From Primulina eburnea (Eukaryota; Streptophyta; Magnoliopsida; Lamiales; Gesneriaceae), in the NCBI RefSeq assembly GCF_022965805.1, contig NC_133103.1:28696329-28760328 (forward strand): DNA of 64,000 nucleotides. The letters are read 5' to 3'. Below are positions 44,677 to 56,204 of the stretch, piece after piece; position 1 is the first letter of the stretch, and every line of letters begins with the position of its first letter. The notes below the pieces were generated by a model. That model ran no database searches, had not been told where the DNA came from, and saw only the letters and a program-made list of their open reading frames with translations. Both the position numbers and the translations under genes were made by a program.

Positions 44677-47600
44677 TCAAAAGAGCTCTGGATGCTCCGA
44701 ACGCATACGACTCTCTAGCTCCCAAGTGGCTTCTTCAGTGCCTCTGCGCTGCCACTGAACTAAGACAAGAGGAATGATCTTATTCCGCAATACCTTGTCT
44801 TTGCGATCGAGAATCCGCACTGGTCGTTCCACGTAAGACAAATCCGAATTTAGTTGAACTTCAGAGGGATGCAAGATGTGAGACTCATCTGCTACATATC
44901 GTCTCAACAAAGATACGTGGAACACATCATGAATCCCAGACAGATGCGGAGGTAATGCTAACCTGTAAGCCAAATCTCCCACACATTCCAGAATCTCAAA
45001 AGGACCAATAGATCTCGGAGATAGCTTACCCTTGAGACCAAATCTCAAAATCCTGCGAAAAGGCGAAACTCGGAGAAACACTTTCTCACCTGGCTGAAAA
45101 TAAAGAGGCCGCCGCTTGGTGTTCGCATAACTAGCCTGTCGATCCTGAGCGATCTTAATCCGCTTCTTGATTACTGCAACCTTATCAATAGCCTGCTGGA
45201 CTAACTCCGGTCCCTCAACATGTCGTTCCCCAACTTCATCCCAAAATAATGGAGTACGACAACGTCGCCCATACAACGCCTCAAATGGTGCCATACCAAT
45301 ACTACGATGATAGCTGTTGTTGTACGCGAACTCAATCAAAGGCAAATGATCCTGCCAAGCGGTTCCGAAATCCATCACACAAGCTCGCATCATATCCTCA
45401 AGTGTACGGATAGTCCTCTCCGTCTGACCGTTGGTCTCTGGATGATAAGCTGTACTTAAACTTAGGGACGTACCCAATACCGCCTGGAAACTACCCCAAA
45501 ATCGTGAGGTAAAACGAGGATCTCTGTCACTGACAATACTGACTGGCACTCCATGCAGACGTAAAATCTCTTGAATATACAAGCGAGCCATACGATCGAA
45601 AGTGAAATCACGGTTATATGGCAGAAAATGAGCAGACTTGGTGAGTCGATCCACCACTACCCAAATAGCATCACTATTCCTCGAAGACAAAGGTAAGTGA
45701 GTAATGAAGTCCATCGCGATATGCTCCCACTTCCATTCAGGAATAGGTAAGTTCAGCAATAATCCTCCCGGTCGACGGTGCTCTGCCTTAACCTGCTGAC
45801 AAACAAGACACTTGGAAACAAACTGATAAACGCTGCGCTTCATCCCTTTCCACCAAAATCGTGTCCTCAAATCTTTATACATCTTATTGCTTCCCGGATG
45901 AACACTCAACTTGCTTCGATGGGCCTGAGATAAGATCTCTTCTCTCAAAGTATCATCCTCTGGTACCACAACCCGATTAGACAAACACAGAAGACCATTA
46001 GACTGATAATGGAAATTGCTATCTCCACCAACCAATCGGGCTAATCTCTGAGTCTTGAGATCAGACATCTGTGCATCTCGAATCCGAGCGAACAAAGCTG
46101 GCTCAGATAAAATGGTAGCAACACGAATGCTCTCCATACCTTTCCGATGTTTGAAATTAAACCCCAACGAACAACAATCCTGGATAGTACTAGTCATAGC
46201 ACTAGTCTGAAGTGCAGATGCTCTCACCTTGCGACTAAGAGCATCGGCTGTAAGATTCGCAGAACCTGGATGGTATTTGATCTCGCATTCATAATCTTTC
46301 AGTAGATCCATCCAACGACGTTGTCTCATGTTCAACTCAGCCTGAGTGAACAGATACTTCAGACTCTTATGATCAGTAAAAATTTCAAACTTAACCCCGT
46401 ACAAGTAATGACGCCAGATCTTCAGCGCGAGCACAATAGCAGCTAATTCTAGATCATGAATAGGATACTTTTCCTCGTGAGGTTTCAACTGTCTGGAAGC
46501 ATAAGCGATCACATGACCATTCTGCGTCAACACACACCCTAAGCCTTGAAAAGAAGCATCGGTGTAAACACTGAAACCATCAGATCCTGACGGTAACGCC
46601 AAAACAGGTGCAGAAGTCAGAAGTCGACGAAGCTCTCGGAAACTATCTTCGCACTCAGATGACCACTCAAATGGAACATCCTTCCGAGTAAGTTGCGTCA
46701 ATGGTCTAGCTACCTGAGAGAAATTCACAATGAAGCGACGATAATACCCTGCCAGACCTAGGAAACTACGGATCTCAGCCACCGTCGTAGGACGTGACCA
46801 ATTCAGCACTGCCTCAATCTTGCTGGGATCCACAGAAATTCCTTCCTTGGAAATCACATGACCAAGGAATACTACACGATCAATCCAGAATTCGCACTTA
46901 CTCAGCTTAGCATACAATTGCTTCTCGCGAAGAATCTGCAACACAATCCTCAAGTACTGGATATGCTCTTCCACACTGTGAGAATAAATCAAGATATCAT
47001 CGATGAAAACCACAACAAACTGATCCAGAAAATCACGAAAGACTCGGTTCATTAGATCCATGAACACCGCTGGCGCATTCGTCAATCCGAATGGCATAGC
47101 TAGAAACTCGTAATGCCCATATCGCGTACGAAATGCAGTCTTGGAAATATCATCATCTCTAACTCTCATCTGATGATAACCCGATCGCAAGTCAATCTTG
47201 GAGTAAACAGAGGTACCCTGAAGCTGATCAAACAAGTCATCGATACGGGGTAATGGATACTTGTTTTTAATCGTCACACGATTCAGCTGGCGATAATCAA
47301 TACACAACCGCATCGACCCATCCTTTTTCTTGACAAACAAGACTGGAGCTCCCCAAGGTGAAACACTTGGGCGAATATAACCTTTATCAAGAAGATCCTG
47401 CAATTGCTGCTTCAATTCTCTCATCTCTGACGGAGCAAGACGATAGGGGGCACGAGAAATCGGTACAGTCCCTGGCATTAACTCAATGCCAAATTCCACC
47501 TCTCTAACCGGAGGAAAACCAGGAATCTCATCTGGAAAAACATCAGGAAATTCACAAACCACTGGAATATCCTCTATACCAACACTACCTGTGGACGAAT

Positions 47601-49095
47601 CAATCGCATAGATGAGGTAGCCTTCCCCGCCCGACTCTAAAGCACGACAGGCTTTCAGAGCAGATACCACTGGCATCGGAGGTCGCGCTCCCTCACCATA
47701 GAAAAACCAACTAGAGCTCTCAGTCGTACGAAACTGAACAAGCTTCTGGTAACAATCCACGGTAGCTCGGTAGGTAGTCAATAGGTCTATACCTAGAATA
47801 CAATCAAAATCTTCCATCTCCAGGATCATAAGATTCGCAATCAATTCGTTACCCTCAAAATCTAAGGGACAACCCATCACTAGACGCTTAGCTAACACCG
47901 AATGACCCATCGGGGTAGAAACGGAAAGAATAACGTCTAAAGAAACATACGGTAACTTATGACGCTTAACAAATCGTGCAGAAATGAATGAATGCGATGC
48001 TCCGGTATCAATAAGAACAAAAGCAGGAATACCGCATAAACAGAAAGTACCTGCTATGACTCTCTCTGTCTCATCTGCAGCCTGATCCTGGTTTAACGCA
48101 AAAACCTGACCTTGGGCACGAGGTCGAAGATTCGAACTACCCACAGCCTGACCCTGCCTCCTCTGCTGCACAGTCGTCTGAGATCCGGAACCAGATCCTG
48201 CTCCACCCCGCAACTGAGGACAATTCTTCTTAATATGACCCATCTCTCCGCACTGAAAACAAGCTCCCGCGGCTGATCGGCATTGCTCCGATGGATGGTT
48301 CTTCCCACAATGCACACAAGAAACCTTCTTCTTACCAAAGCGGAACACACCGCTAGACCGTGATCCAGATCCAGAAGAAGAAGAACCAGATTTCTTGAAA
48401 GACTGAGATCGAGGGCTCAAAGTACTCGGAGGTCGAGAAGAAAGAATAGCCCTACCACGCTGGAGACTGATCTCTGCCTGGCGACACCGGTTCACTAACC
48501 CATCATAAGAAGTAGGATTATCACAGACAGTGACTCGATCAAAAATCTCCTGGTTAAGACCCTGAAGGAAATGGTCATACTTGGCCTCAGAACTGCCACT
48601 GATATGAGGGGCAAAGGGTAACAACTCGAAGAACTTCTGCTGATATTCATCAACAGACATACTCCCCTGCTTAAGATTCAGGAGCTCAATCGTCTTTGCC
48701 TGGCGAAGGGCTGGAGGAAAATACAGCTGCATGAAAGCTGCACGGAAATCGGCCCAAGTCACCCTACCCTGAGACTGGACTATCGGCGCAGAAGTCGATC
48801 GCCACCACTTACGCGCACGGCCCTCGAGAAGAAAACTAAGGGTCTCTATCTTCTGCTCCTCGGTGCACTGGAATGCACGGAAACAGCTCTCCATGCGCTC
48901 TAACCAATCCTCAGCATCATCGGGAGTCTCACCGCCGACTAAAGGCTTAGGCCCCATCTGAATGAAACGGTGCAAATCAAAACGCCTAGGACCATCCCGA
49001 CGATGACGATGTTCACGATGACGCCTACGATCGTCCTGGTCACCCCAACGACCTACACTTCCCTGACTACTCTCATCACCAAAGTGGTCAGCCAT
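44677..49095 (-). CDS. Element Q gag-pol polyprotein, intact
   Basis: An uninterrupted frame of 1472 codons from ATG 49095 ([13 protein letters not shown]). That ATG is the first in the frame and has a good context (GCGATGGCT). Gag capsid-like domain about residues 50-220; serine-rich linker; zinc knuckle [14 protein letters not shown] about 280; protease [10 protein letters not shown] about 360. RT follows ([13 protein letters not shown] to the active site FIDDIL at about 695), then RNase H with YTDAS, DLELAA and TDHKSL. Integrase has an H-H-C-C finger and D-D-E core ([23 protein letters not shown]). A chromodomain-like end (EEATWE) marks a chromovirus of the Tekay type; this tail is thought to guide integration into heterochromatin. 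All catalytic residues are present. No frameshift separates gag and pol, so one polyprotein is made. Confidence 0.96.
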   Translation of the reverse strand: MADHFGDESSQGSVGRWGDQDDRRRHREHRHRRDGPRRFDLHRFIQMGPKPLVGGETPDDAEDWLERMESCFRAFQCTEEQKIETLSFLLEGRARKWWRSTSAPIVQSQGRVTWADFRAAFMQLYFPPALRQAKTIELLNLKQGSMSVDEYQQKFFELLPFAPHISGSSEAKYDHFLQGLNQEIFDRVTVCDNPTSYDGLVNRCRQAEISLQRGRAILSSRPPSTLSPRSQSFKKSGSSSSGSGSRSSGVFRFGKKKVSCVHCGKNHPSEQCRSAAGACFQCGEMGHIKKNCPQLRGGAGSGSGSQTTVQQRRQGQAVGSSNLRPRAQGQVFALNQDQAADETERVIAGTFCLCGIPAFVLIDTGASHSFISARFVKRHKLPYVSLDVILSVSTPMGHSVLAKRLVMGCPLDFEGNELIANLMILEMEDFDCILGIDLLTTYRATVDCYQKLVQFRTTESSSWFFYGEGARPPMPVVSALKACRALESGGEGYLIYAIDSSTGSVGIEDIPVVCEFPDVFPDEIPGFPPVREVEFGIELMPGTVPISRAPYRLAPSEMRELKQQLQDLLDKGYIRPSVSPWGAPVLFVKKKDGSMRLCIDYRQLNRVTIKNKYPLPRIDDLFDQLQGTSVYSKIDLRSGYHQMRVRDDDISKTAFRTRYGHYEFLAMPFGLTNAPAVFMDLMNRVFRDFLDQFVVVFIDDILIYSHSVEEHIQYLRIVLQILREKQLYAKLSKCEFWIDRVVFLGHVISKEGISVDPSKIEAVLNWSRPTTVAEIRSFLGLAGYYRRFIVNFSQVARPLTQLTRKDVPFEWSSECEDSFRELRRLLTSAPVLALPSGSDGFSVYTDASFQGLGCVLTQNGHVIAYASRQLKPHEEKYPIHDLELAAIVLALKIWRHYLYGVKFEIFTDHKSLKYLFTQAELNMRQRRWMDLLKDYECEIKYHPGSANLTADALSRKVRASALQTSAMTSTIQDCCSLGFNFKHRKGMESIRVATILSEPALFARIRDAQMSDLKTQRLARLVGGDSNFHYQSNGLLCLSNRVVVPEDDTLREEILSQAHRSKLSVHPGSNKMYKDLRTRFWWKGMKRSVYQFVSKCLVCQQVKAEHRRPGGLLLNLPIPEWKWEHIAMDFITHLPLSSRNSDAIWVVVDRLTKSAHFLPYNRDFTFDRMARLYIQEILRLHGVPVSIVSDRDPRFTSRFWGSFQAVLGTSLSLSTAYHPETNGQTERTIRTLEDMMRACVMDFGTAWQDHLPLIEFAYNNSYHRSIGMAPFEALYGRRCRTPLFWDEVGERHVEGPELVQQAIDKVAVIKKRIKIAQDRQASYANTKRRPLYFQPGEKVFLRVSPFRRILRFGLKGKLSPRSIGPFEILECVGDLAYRLALPPHLSGIHDVFHVSLLRRYVADESHILHPSEVQLNSDLSYVERPVRILDRKDKVLRNKIIPLVLVQWQRRGTEEATWELESRMRSEHPELF

Positions 49096-49178
49096 CGCTA
49101 CAAGATAGAATGGGGAAAAAGGTAAAATGATCAACGAAAATCCCAAAACAGAAATCTATATCCCAAAATCGTAAGCAT

Positions 49179-49190
49179 GCTCTGATACCA
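49179..49190 (-). promoter_or_regulatory. Element Q primer-binding site
   Basis: Complement of TGGTATCAGAGC, four bases from the LTR edge. The leader to gag is only about 80 nt after it. Confidence 0.92.
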
Positions 49191-50313
49191 TAAATGTAGT
49201 GACCCGTTCCAGAATCACCTACTAATGAAGAACTAAGCATGCAATTAACTTAATTAATAATAATCAGAGATAACAGCGGAAAACTGACACCAAACGATAG
49301 ATATACAACCCAATCGAAAATCCAGGACAACTCAACTAAAATGAAATATACGGTACAACCATATCGAAAAGAATAGTACTGAAAACTAAACCAACCAGCC
49401 ACTCACTGTGCTCCTCCTGCTCTTCCTGAGCTGTCCAACCTGAGGCCTGCCCCGTGGGAATGGGGTGTCCAAGATAAACAAAACCGAGGACGTGAGCGAT
49501 AAGAACGCCCAGTACAAAAGCATGAGTATACAAACCTATATGAAATGCACATGCTATGATATGATACCAGGGTAGTCAAGAAACAGGAGTAACAAAGGAT
49601 CTCAAAATGCTCAGTCTAGAGGCGCCAAGTGGATAGTGCCGCGCGGTACTCCTCTGGGTCACTGCATCCACTACAAGAACAGACGTGGACCTAAAATGTC
49701 CCGGATCACCGAAGCCCTCCGGACCCGTCGGCCACTGTGTACTCTCGGTGTCCATGCGTCCACAAGACAAGACAGGGCTGAGCGGCCCCACAAGATATAG
49801 CTTATCTCGAAAGAGATACAGCTCAACAGTAAAGGCTATCTCGAAGGAGATACGGCTCAACATGAAATGCAACATGCATCATAAAACGTGACATAATAGC
49901 ATGCATCATATGACATATATCAATGCACCACATAATCATGCAACACATATAAGGATGTATACTCGACCAGGATATCTCGGATAGTACTTTCGTACCTCTA
50001 TCACAGCAAGCCTAGCCTTACGCAACACCGCTAATCAGGTCTAGAACAAGCCTACGCATCAAAAGCATACCCAATGAACAATACTACCATGCTAGACTAG
50101 CAAAACCAGTACTACCAAAGGTTTAGGGTTTACCTTCGTCCGTCGACAGCCCTTTGATGTCGATTGCCTCGTAACTCAGGCGTCGCTACGCTACCAATCC
50201 TGGCAGCTCTTGGCTATCGCTCGACCAACAACTAACCCTAGAAACCTTCCAAACCTCTCAACTAGGAGACACAACTTCAAGAATTTGCAATCCAAAATGA
50301 GGAATTCCGAGCA

Positions 50314-50323
50314 CTATTTATAG
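50314..50323 (-). promoter_or_regulatory. TATA box of element Q
   Basis: Minus-strand CTATAAATAG, a canonical plant TATA sequence, about 315 nt into the LTR. It lies just downstream of the palindromic U3 repeats. Confidence 0.7.
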
Positions 50324-50327
50324 GCTA

Positions 50328-50555
50328 TGTTCGGATCCACCGAACACACTTCGGAACGTCCGAACTCCTACGTGTCCATCGGCTCTTGACACCTCATGAT
50401 CGGATCCACCGATCCTACACTTCGGATCATCCGAACTTGCATGCAAACTGACGTGTCGATCAACTCTTGACACCTCATGATCGGATCCACCGAACCCACT
50501 TCGGATCGTCCGAACTCTTCGGTGCTACCGAACCATCTTCGGTCCGTCCGATCAT
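50328..50555. repeat. Palindromic U3 repeats of element Q (5' LTR)
   Basis: Repeated units of the form TTCGGATCcaCCGAAC / TTCGGATCgtCCGAA, plus a 23-bp repeat (gacacctcatgatcggatccaccga) seen twice. About eight CGGA/TCCG half-sites in 230 bp, directly upstream of the TATA box. An identical copy is at 44205-44432. Confidence 0.82.
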
Positions 50556-50642
50556 GACCATGGTCAAAATTACACATTAAACCTTCTTAATCACCATTAA
50601 TCCGTTAATTACCCAATTTGGAATTCAGGCTACTACACATGC

Positions 50643-51485
50643 TAGGCAAATTTTATTTTTGGTAAAATCTATTTTGGGCAATCCAATAACAAGATCGTGG
50701 TTACTCAAATATGCAATAGACTTAAAATTCAGGTGGTTCAATATCTTATGCCACAACCAGTTTTTAGAGGATTTTGAAGCAATAAAACATATTAGTGCAT
50801 AAGGTTGATCAGTCCAACTGACTTTGTAAGTGTTTCCACACCTTTTGCGAGTTAGAATGATCTATCCAGTTGAGTTTTTGACTGAACAAGAATGTTTGTC
50901 AAATTGAACTGAGAATCCATTATCGCATAATTGATTGATGCTGATCAGATTATACTTGAGATTCTCAGCCAATAAGACGTCATTAATGATGAAGTTACCA
51001 AGGATGAGCTTACCCTTACCCACGGTTTTACCTTTAGAATTATCTCCAAAACTGATGTTTGGTCCAGTGTACTTAATCAGTTGAGATAATAAGCCCGAAT
51101 CTCCCGTCATGTGGCGTGAACATTCACTATCCAAGTACCATATAGATTCAATGCTCGTACCTGTTACCTGCAATCACACACAAGATAAGATTCCGGTACC
51201 CTTTTCTACTTGGGTCCAAAGTTGATTATTCCTTTAGGAATCCAGACTTGGATCAGTCTAACTGACCGTCCAGTTGCTGTATTCCAGATGGTTTTTCCCG
51301 ATCTGTGTGTGTTTAGTGTATGGTGTGCAGAAGAAACAACATGTTATTTTCCCTTTTTCAACTGATTGTTCAGCCGGTATCTTTTCTGAACTGGCTTCCT
51401 GTTATAGTAATTTGAATAGCCATTTGAGTAATTTTTGCTGAAAATTTTTGCTGGCTGACTTCGTGAGTCAGTCACAACTTTTGAG
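50643..51485 (-). pseudogene. Element S gag-pol linker, protease and GAG-pre-integrase
   Basis: Protease near 51130: WYLDSECSRHMTG, where copia elements normally have DSG; the active-site Gly is replaced by Glu. Continues through ISFGDNSKGKTVGKGK and LLAENLKYNLISINQLCD to a stop at 50862. A further frame has the pre-integrase LWHKILNHLNFKSIAYL block (about 50700-50760) and runs to KICLA, where Q interrupts. The linker 51174-51485 contains several stops. Confidence 0.85.
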
Positions 51486-53147
51486 CTATAACCAATACCA
51501 AGTTGGCTGTTCAATCAGTTTACTTAGCTCAGATTGTTCTTGTACCATAACTGATTTGACAAAGTGAATGTATTTTCCTTTATCCGTATTCAGTTTTGGT
51601 CGAGTATCTTTGGGAGACATTTCATCTTGGTTACTGAACCCTAAACCAGTTTTATTAGTAACTGATTTCTGTGAGTTCTGTATATCAGTCAATGCAACAG
51701 ATGATTTGTTCCAAGCCTGAATAAGCTCAGTTTGCTTTGAATTTTCAAGCATTAACTTTTGAATCATTAACTGATCCTTGCTTCTTTCAGTATTGAGTTC
51801 AGCAATCTCCTTCTTCAGACTCAACATGTCAACTGATTCATCAGTTTTAGTCTTATTGTCAATAGGATCATTTTGCTTTGCTCTGGCCTTTTTAAATAAT
51901 AAAGCAAGCTTATGATACTCACTGACCATGTCATGCAATGTTGAAATAAGTTCTTCTCTTGTAAAATCAGTTGAGCTAAAATCAAATACCTGTTGACTGC
52001 TGGACTCCAGTTCTATGTCACCAGCCATCAGACATTTCACTTCCTCTTTATTGTCACTAGAACTGAATGAAGTTTCTAGTTCTGACTCCTCGCTGTCAGT
52101 GTCTGCCCACTTTGATTTGCTCTCTTCAGCCAAGAGCACTTCATGCTTCTTCCTGGAGAATTTCTTATCATCTTTGGATCTCTTTTTGTGCTCATATGGT
52201 TTCTTTCTTCTTTCAGTTGAGCCTTGACTGTCTTTCTTTGGTTTGGTACAGTCAGCAATGAAATGACCTGGTTTGCCACAGTTGTAGCAAGCGTTTGATT
52301 CTTCCTTGGAATTGCTTCTTTGATATTTATTTTGAAAGTTTCCTTGATTTTTCCTCATAAATCTTCCAAACTTTTTGATAAACAATGACATGGCATCATT
52401 GCTTAGTTGATCACCAGCTTTTTCAACTGAACCAGTTGGTTCTGTTCTAACAGCAGCTAAGGCAGTCGTGGCTGCGGGAGTAGAAGATTCTCCTTCTCGA
52501 GTTTGAAGCTCAAACTCGTAGGCTTTCAAATCAGCAAATAGATCATGAAGCTCAACTTTGTTCAGATCCTTGGACTCCCTCATTGCCATGGTTTTCACGT
52601 CCCACTCCTTGGGAAGACCTCTGATTATCTTCAATGCAACTTCTTTGTTTGTGTACACTTTTCCAGGTGCATTTAATTCATTGATGATGCAGCTGGTTCT
52701 TTCATCATAATCATGCATCGTTTCACCAACTCTCATTTTGATATTGTCAAACTTCTGAACAGCAACAGAAAGTTTGTTTTCTTTGGTTTGTTCGTTCCCT
52801 TCGCAAAGCTGGATCAACTTCTCCCAAATCTCTTTGGCTGTCTTGCACATTTTGATTTTGCTGAAAGTTACTTTATCCAACGTCTTATATAGTATGTCCT
52901 TTGCCACATTATCCAAGTTGGCTTTTCTTTTATCCTCTGTGGTCCATTCTTATCTGGGATTTTCTATACGATGAGGTGCCCCATCAGTAATGGCAACAGC
53001 TGTGTTGGCTTTCAAAAGCTTCATGGGTCCATCAGTTATAACGTACCACATATCATCATCTTGTGCAGCTAGGTGGGCCTGCATCCTGATCTTCCAATAA
53101 TTGAAGTCTTCTCTAGAGAACATAGGAATCTTATTGAATGAAGACAT
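51486..53147 (-). pseudogene. Element S gag, one premature stop
   Basis: ATG 53147 (MSSFNKIPMFSREDFNYWK) opens a typical copia gag. A TAA at about 52950-52952 interrupts it; the same frame then stays open for 476 codons. The UBN2-like capsid region follows (TAKEIWEKLIQLCEGNEQTK, then a LPKEWDVK block). A zinc knuckle CYNCGKPGHFIADC lies near 52255-52296. Then comes a lysine-rich, acidic tail with a coiled coil (51700-51850). Length and knuckle fit SIRE-type gag. Confidence 0.92.
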
Positions 53148-53190
53148 AATGAAAAATTTGAGTATAGATATTCTGAGACGAGATACAACA

Positions 53191-53202
53191 GCTCTTATAC
53201 CA
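53191..53202 (-). promoter_or_regulatory. Element S primer-binding site (variant)
   Basis: Complement reads TGGTATAAGAGC, one base different from the TGGTATCAGAGC used by the other elements. It lies two bases from the LTR. Confidence 0.82.
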
Positions 53203-53204
53203 CT

Positions 53205-54176
53205 TGAAAGGATCGGTTAAACGAATAAAGAGTGTTTAGAAGGGGGGGTTGAATAAACACTCCTCAAAATTTAAAAATACTTCGACAATTTGAGTTCAGT
53301 TTTGTTACAAAATGATACTAGGTATCACGTCGGTCAATGACAATCAGTTAAACTGAATGAAACAGTTGCGGAAAATAAACTGACTGAAAGATAGAGTATC
53401 TAACTGAAAAGTAACGACTGTAGTAAAGATAACACAATTTGTTTCTGGATGTTCGGAGACTTGAATAACTCCTACGTCACCCCTTCTATCACGAAGATAG
53501 GATATCCACTAAAAGACTTTGATCAAATACAAGATACTGCACTGACCCACTTCAGTTTGGACTTATCACTTTGCCACAACTGAAACTCTTAGTATATAAC
53601 ACTTTTACAGATGGTAACTGATCTTAGCACAACTTAGAAAAACTTATCAAAGATTAAACAGTGCTATTTAAGCTCGAGAATGTAGCCTTGAATGCTACTG
53701 ATATAACCAGTAAACGTGAGCTTTTAACTTCTGAATGTGAGTAGATATTTTTGCAGCGTAACAACAAGTAGAATGTAATAGCTGAAATCAGTCGTTATGT
53801 CTTCGGCTGCTATCTTTGATTATTTATAGGCTTTTCTCTCAACGGTAACATTAAAAGATATTTGAATATTCTAACCGTTGATTGCCACGTCGATATACAC
53901 TGACAGTCGTACACTGCTCATTCTGAAATGCGGCGTTCCACTGCTAGTTGCAGGTAGATGTACTATTTGTCGGTTGTCGCTTTCAACTGATGACGTGTAC
54001 AGCTGAGAGATCAGCTGGTAAAGAGTCAGTTGACGAGAATGACTGAAGAGATGTTCAGCTGAAAGAGCAGCTAGCTGTTCAGTTATAATTCAGTTGCGTC
54101 GATTTGTTAGCTGGATTCAGTTGCTTAGTTCAGTTGATTTATCTTTTTGTCAAACACCGGAATTCAGTTTCAAACA
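53205..54176 (-). repeat. Element S 5' LTR
   Basis: 972 bp. It has a CAGTTG-rich U3 (54000-54170), TATA box (53819-53829) and conserved U5 hairpin block (53441-53528). It differs from the 3' LTR by about 22 substitutions and one ~19-bp indel near 54105. Confidence 0.9.
53819..53829 (-). promoter_or_regulatory. TATA box of element S 5' LTR
   Basis: Minus-strand CCTATAAATAA, about 350 nt into the LTR and conserved in the 3' LTR (34639-34648). Confidence 0.6.
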
Positions 54177-55151
54177 AAACCTATAAAAAGGGAATTAGGA
54201 ATGCCAAGAATATATGGGTAATTAGAGAATTTTTGTAATTAAGGGTCGAGGAAATTAAGAATTTATCTTACTATGGTTAATAAATTCGGGTACTAGTTTA
54301 GTACTAAATGAAAATGTAATGGTTTAATTGATAGAAATTTTCGATAATTTAGGCGTGAAGGGATATTTAGAACCTTGAGATATCTGGGTTATAATGTTAT
54401 AAGGATTGATAATCAAGGGTACTCCAGGATGAATCAATGTTGGACTTGAAAATTTTAAAACCTTGCTCAAATGATGTTCTGGAAAATTAAGAATTTAGAG
54501 TGATAACGATTTAAGGTAAAGTTGATTAATTAGTTAAGTTGTAAGATTATACATTAAGTTAACTTATTTTTGGGAACTTAAGGTTTGTGGTAGCATAAAT
54601 TTTAGTCATGATCTTAGCAGTTAAAATTATACCATTGCTAGGGTTAAAATTTTCTAGAAATTTGTGTATGATTGTTGGTTAGATTACTTGAAAAACGTGA
54701 GTATGAATTGAGGTAGACACCTTGTCTTGAGGAATTTTTAGAAGTCATTAAGAAACTTGAGAATAAGTGAATATGTGTTGGAATTATGTTATCTAAGACT
54801 ACTTGAGTTGTGTAAGTGTGAAGTTCAAGTTTGTGAAATTGGTGTTTATACGAAAATTTTGGATGAAATAAAAACAAAAGGGAATTAGTTGTGTTCAACA
54901 TAGATTACCAATGGACAAATATTAAGAGTCTAAGTCATCCTAAGTCGCTTTAAATTGTGATTCGCAAACGAGGATTTGGATAGGCAATTTAATTAGGATT
55001 GAGGAGGCATAAGGACAAATTAATACTTATTTTATCAGAGTAGTGCAGCAGAAAAGAGGATTTTTGGGATACTAGAATTATGAGTCTAAACTTTTTTATT
55101 ATCGAAGATAAGTGAATTTCAGGGATGAAATTCAATTTAAGGAGGGTAGAC
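54177..55151 (+). other. Element X internal region, right of S
   Basis: Non-coding continuation of X after the S insertion; the first five bases (aaacc) are S's TSD. It ends with the polypurine tract aaggagggtagact (55138-55151). ORFs at 54644 and 54989 have no recognisable features. Confidence 0.7.
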
Positions 55152-56204
55152 TTTAACGTCTCGAAAATTGAAAGTTTACCTAAACCACATGCATGCAAGT
55201 TATTAAATTTTTTTTGTATTTAATTAAATTATTTTAATGCATTGAATACATGTTTATTTCATGAATTTGTGTTTTAATTCATGGTTTATGTAAAGTTGAT
55301 GCTTTAGGATTTTAAGTTATATTTCGCGCTCGAACGAGGAATGGAGACCGGGGATATTCAAGAAAAATATTTTTTGTTGAATAATTATTTTTAATTATTT
55401 AATATGAGGTGTTTTTAATTATGATTTTGAAAATGGGTCTTAGTTGGGTATTTTTACCCGCCGAGATATATATTTATCAAGTACAAAAATTTTAACTATT
55501 CGGAGGACTTTTTGAGGATTCGAACAATATTTTCAAAAACATACCTAAAAAAAATATTTTTCGAGAATAATTTTGGGTTTGTTGGATTTAATTTAATGCT
55601 TAATGGGCCCGTTAGTGCATTGTTTAGCATTTAAAATTACCCTAAACCTAATCATTGGCCGCGCACCCACTAAAATTCCAACAGCTTTTCTTGTTAAGTT
55701 TCAGCAGCCTTGCTGAATAATATATCAGTCCTCCATTGTTTCTTCAAACAAGATACCTTCCCGCTCCTCCGGTGCTTTACCGACGCGCGATTCTTCGAGG
55801 TTTCGTACGTAAATCATCAAGGCACGCCATGTATCTATTTTTTTCATCATTTACATCAATTATATGCTGATATATATGTACTTTCTTGAGGAATCCCTTA
55901 ATCTATCATGTGGTTTCATTTGTGCAAAGTTTTGATATGAAAAGTGCTTCCTTTTGTTACAAACTCGTGTTTCTTGATTTGGTGTAAGGGGGCTGCCGAG
56001 TTTAGTTGTCAAGGGGCTATTCACGTTGAAAATTATGGTGACATAATGCTGGAGTCGAAGTTTGTGGGTTTTAGGAGCGGGCCGATCAATATCTTGAGTC
56101 TTCAGGTGAAATATCTGTGTCAAAAAACTCGTCGCCCTCTGTTATTTCGAATTTTATGCGACTTATAAGTTGGTTTTCTGGAAATGTGTTCAACATATAA
56201 TTTG
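55152..56204 (+). repeat. Element X 3' LTR, truncated
   Basis: Starts tttaacgtctcgaaaattg (family head) and cacatgcatgcaagtta. It runs parallel to the first ~900 bp of G's 3' LTR (ctcgaacgag..ggagaccgggga; ggcacgcca; aaggggct). At 56204 it abuts an inverted LTR copy. Confidence 0.75.

Larger units (their letters stand above)
43072..50637 (-). mobile_element. Element Q: intact Tekay-like gypsy retrotransposon
   Basis: 7566 bp with 1443-bp LTRs (43072-44514; 49195-50637), PBS 49179-49190, PPT 44515-44527 and a perfect catgc TSD (43067-43071; 50638-50642). The two LTRs show a constant 6123-bp offset and identical reading frames throughout; I found no difference. Gag-pol is one open frame. This is the most recent insertion in the window and structurally complete. 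It sits in the integrase zinc finger of S. Confidence 0.96.
49195..50637 (-). repeat. Element Q 5' LTR
   Basis: The promoter copy. From 50637 leftward: a U3 with palindromic repeats (50328-50555), TATA box (50314-50323), then R-U5 ending at 49195 beside the PBS. Identical to the 3' LTR as far as I can read. Confidence 0.95.
34023..54176 (-). mobile_element. Element S: SIRE/Maximus-like copia element with accessory genes
   Basis: A minus-strand element spanning 20.2 kb, about 11.2 kb without its two nested inserts. LTRs are 34023-34975 and 53205-54176, with a perfect aaacc TSD (34018-34022; 54177-54181). The order from the 5' end is gag, protease, integrase, RT, RNase H, the copia order. Past RNase H lie about 4 kb holding a large sense accessory gene and a small antisense ORF. 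A long 3' region after pol is a SIRE-clade trait. By eye about 2% LTR divergence plus a 19-bp indel. Several stops make it non-autonomous now. Confidence 0.92.

Noticed and set aside
55860..56168. Opposed ORFs at 55860-56123 and 55944-56168 as possible genes
   Set aside because: Both sit in the LTR of X, overlap on opposite strands and have no recognisable domain.
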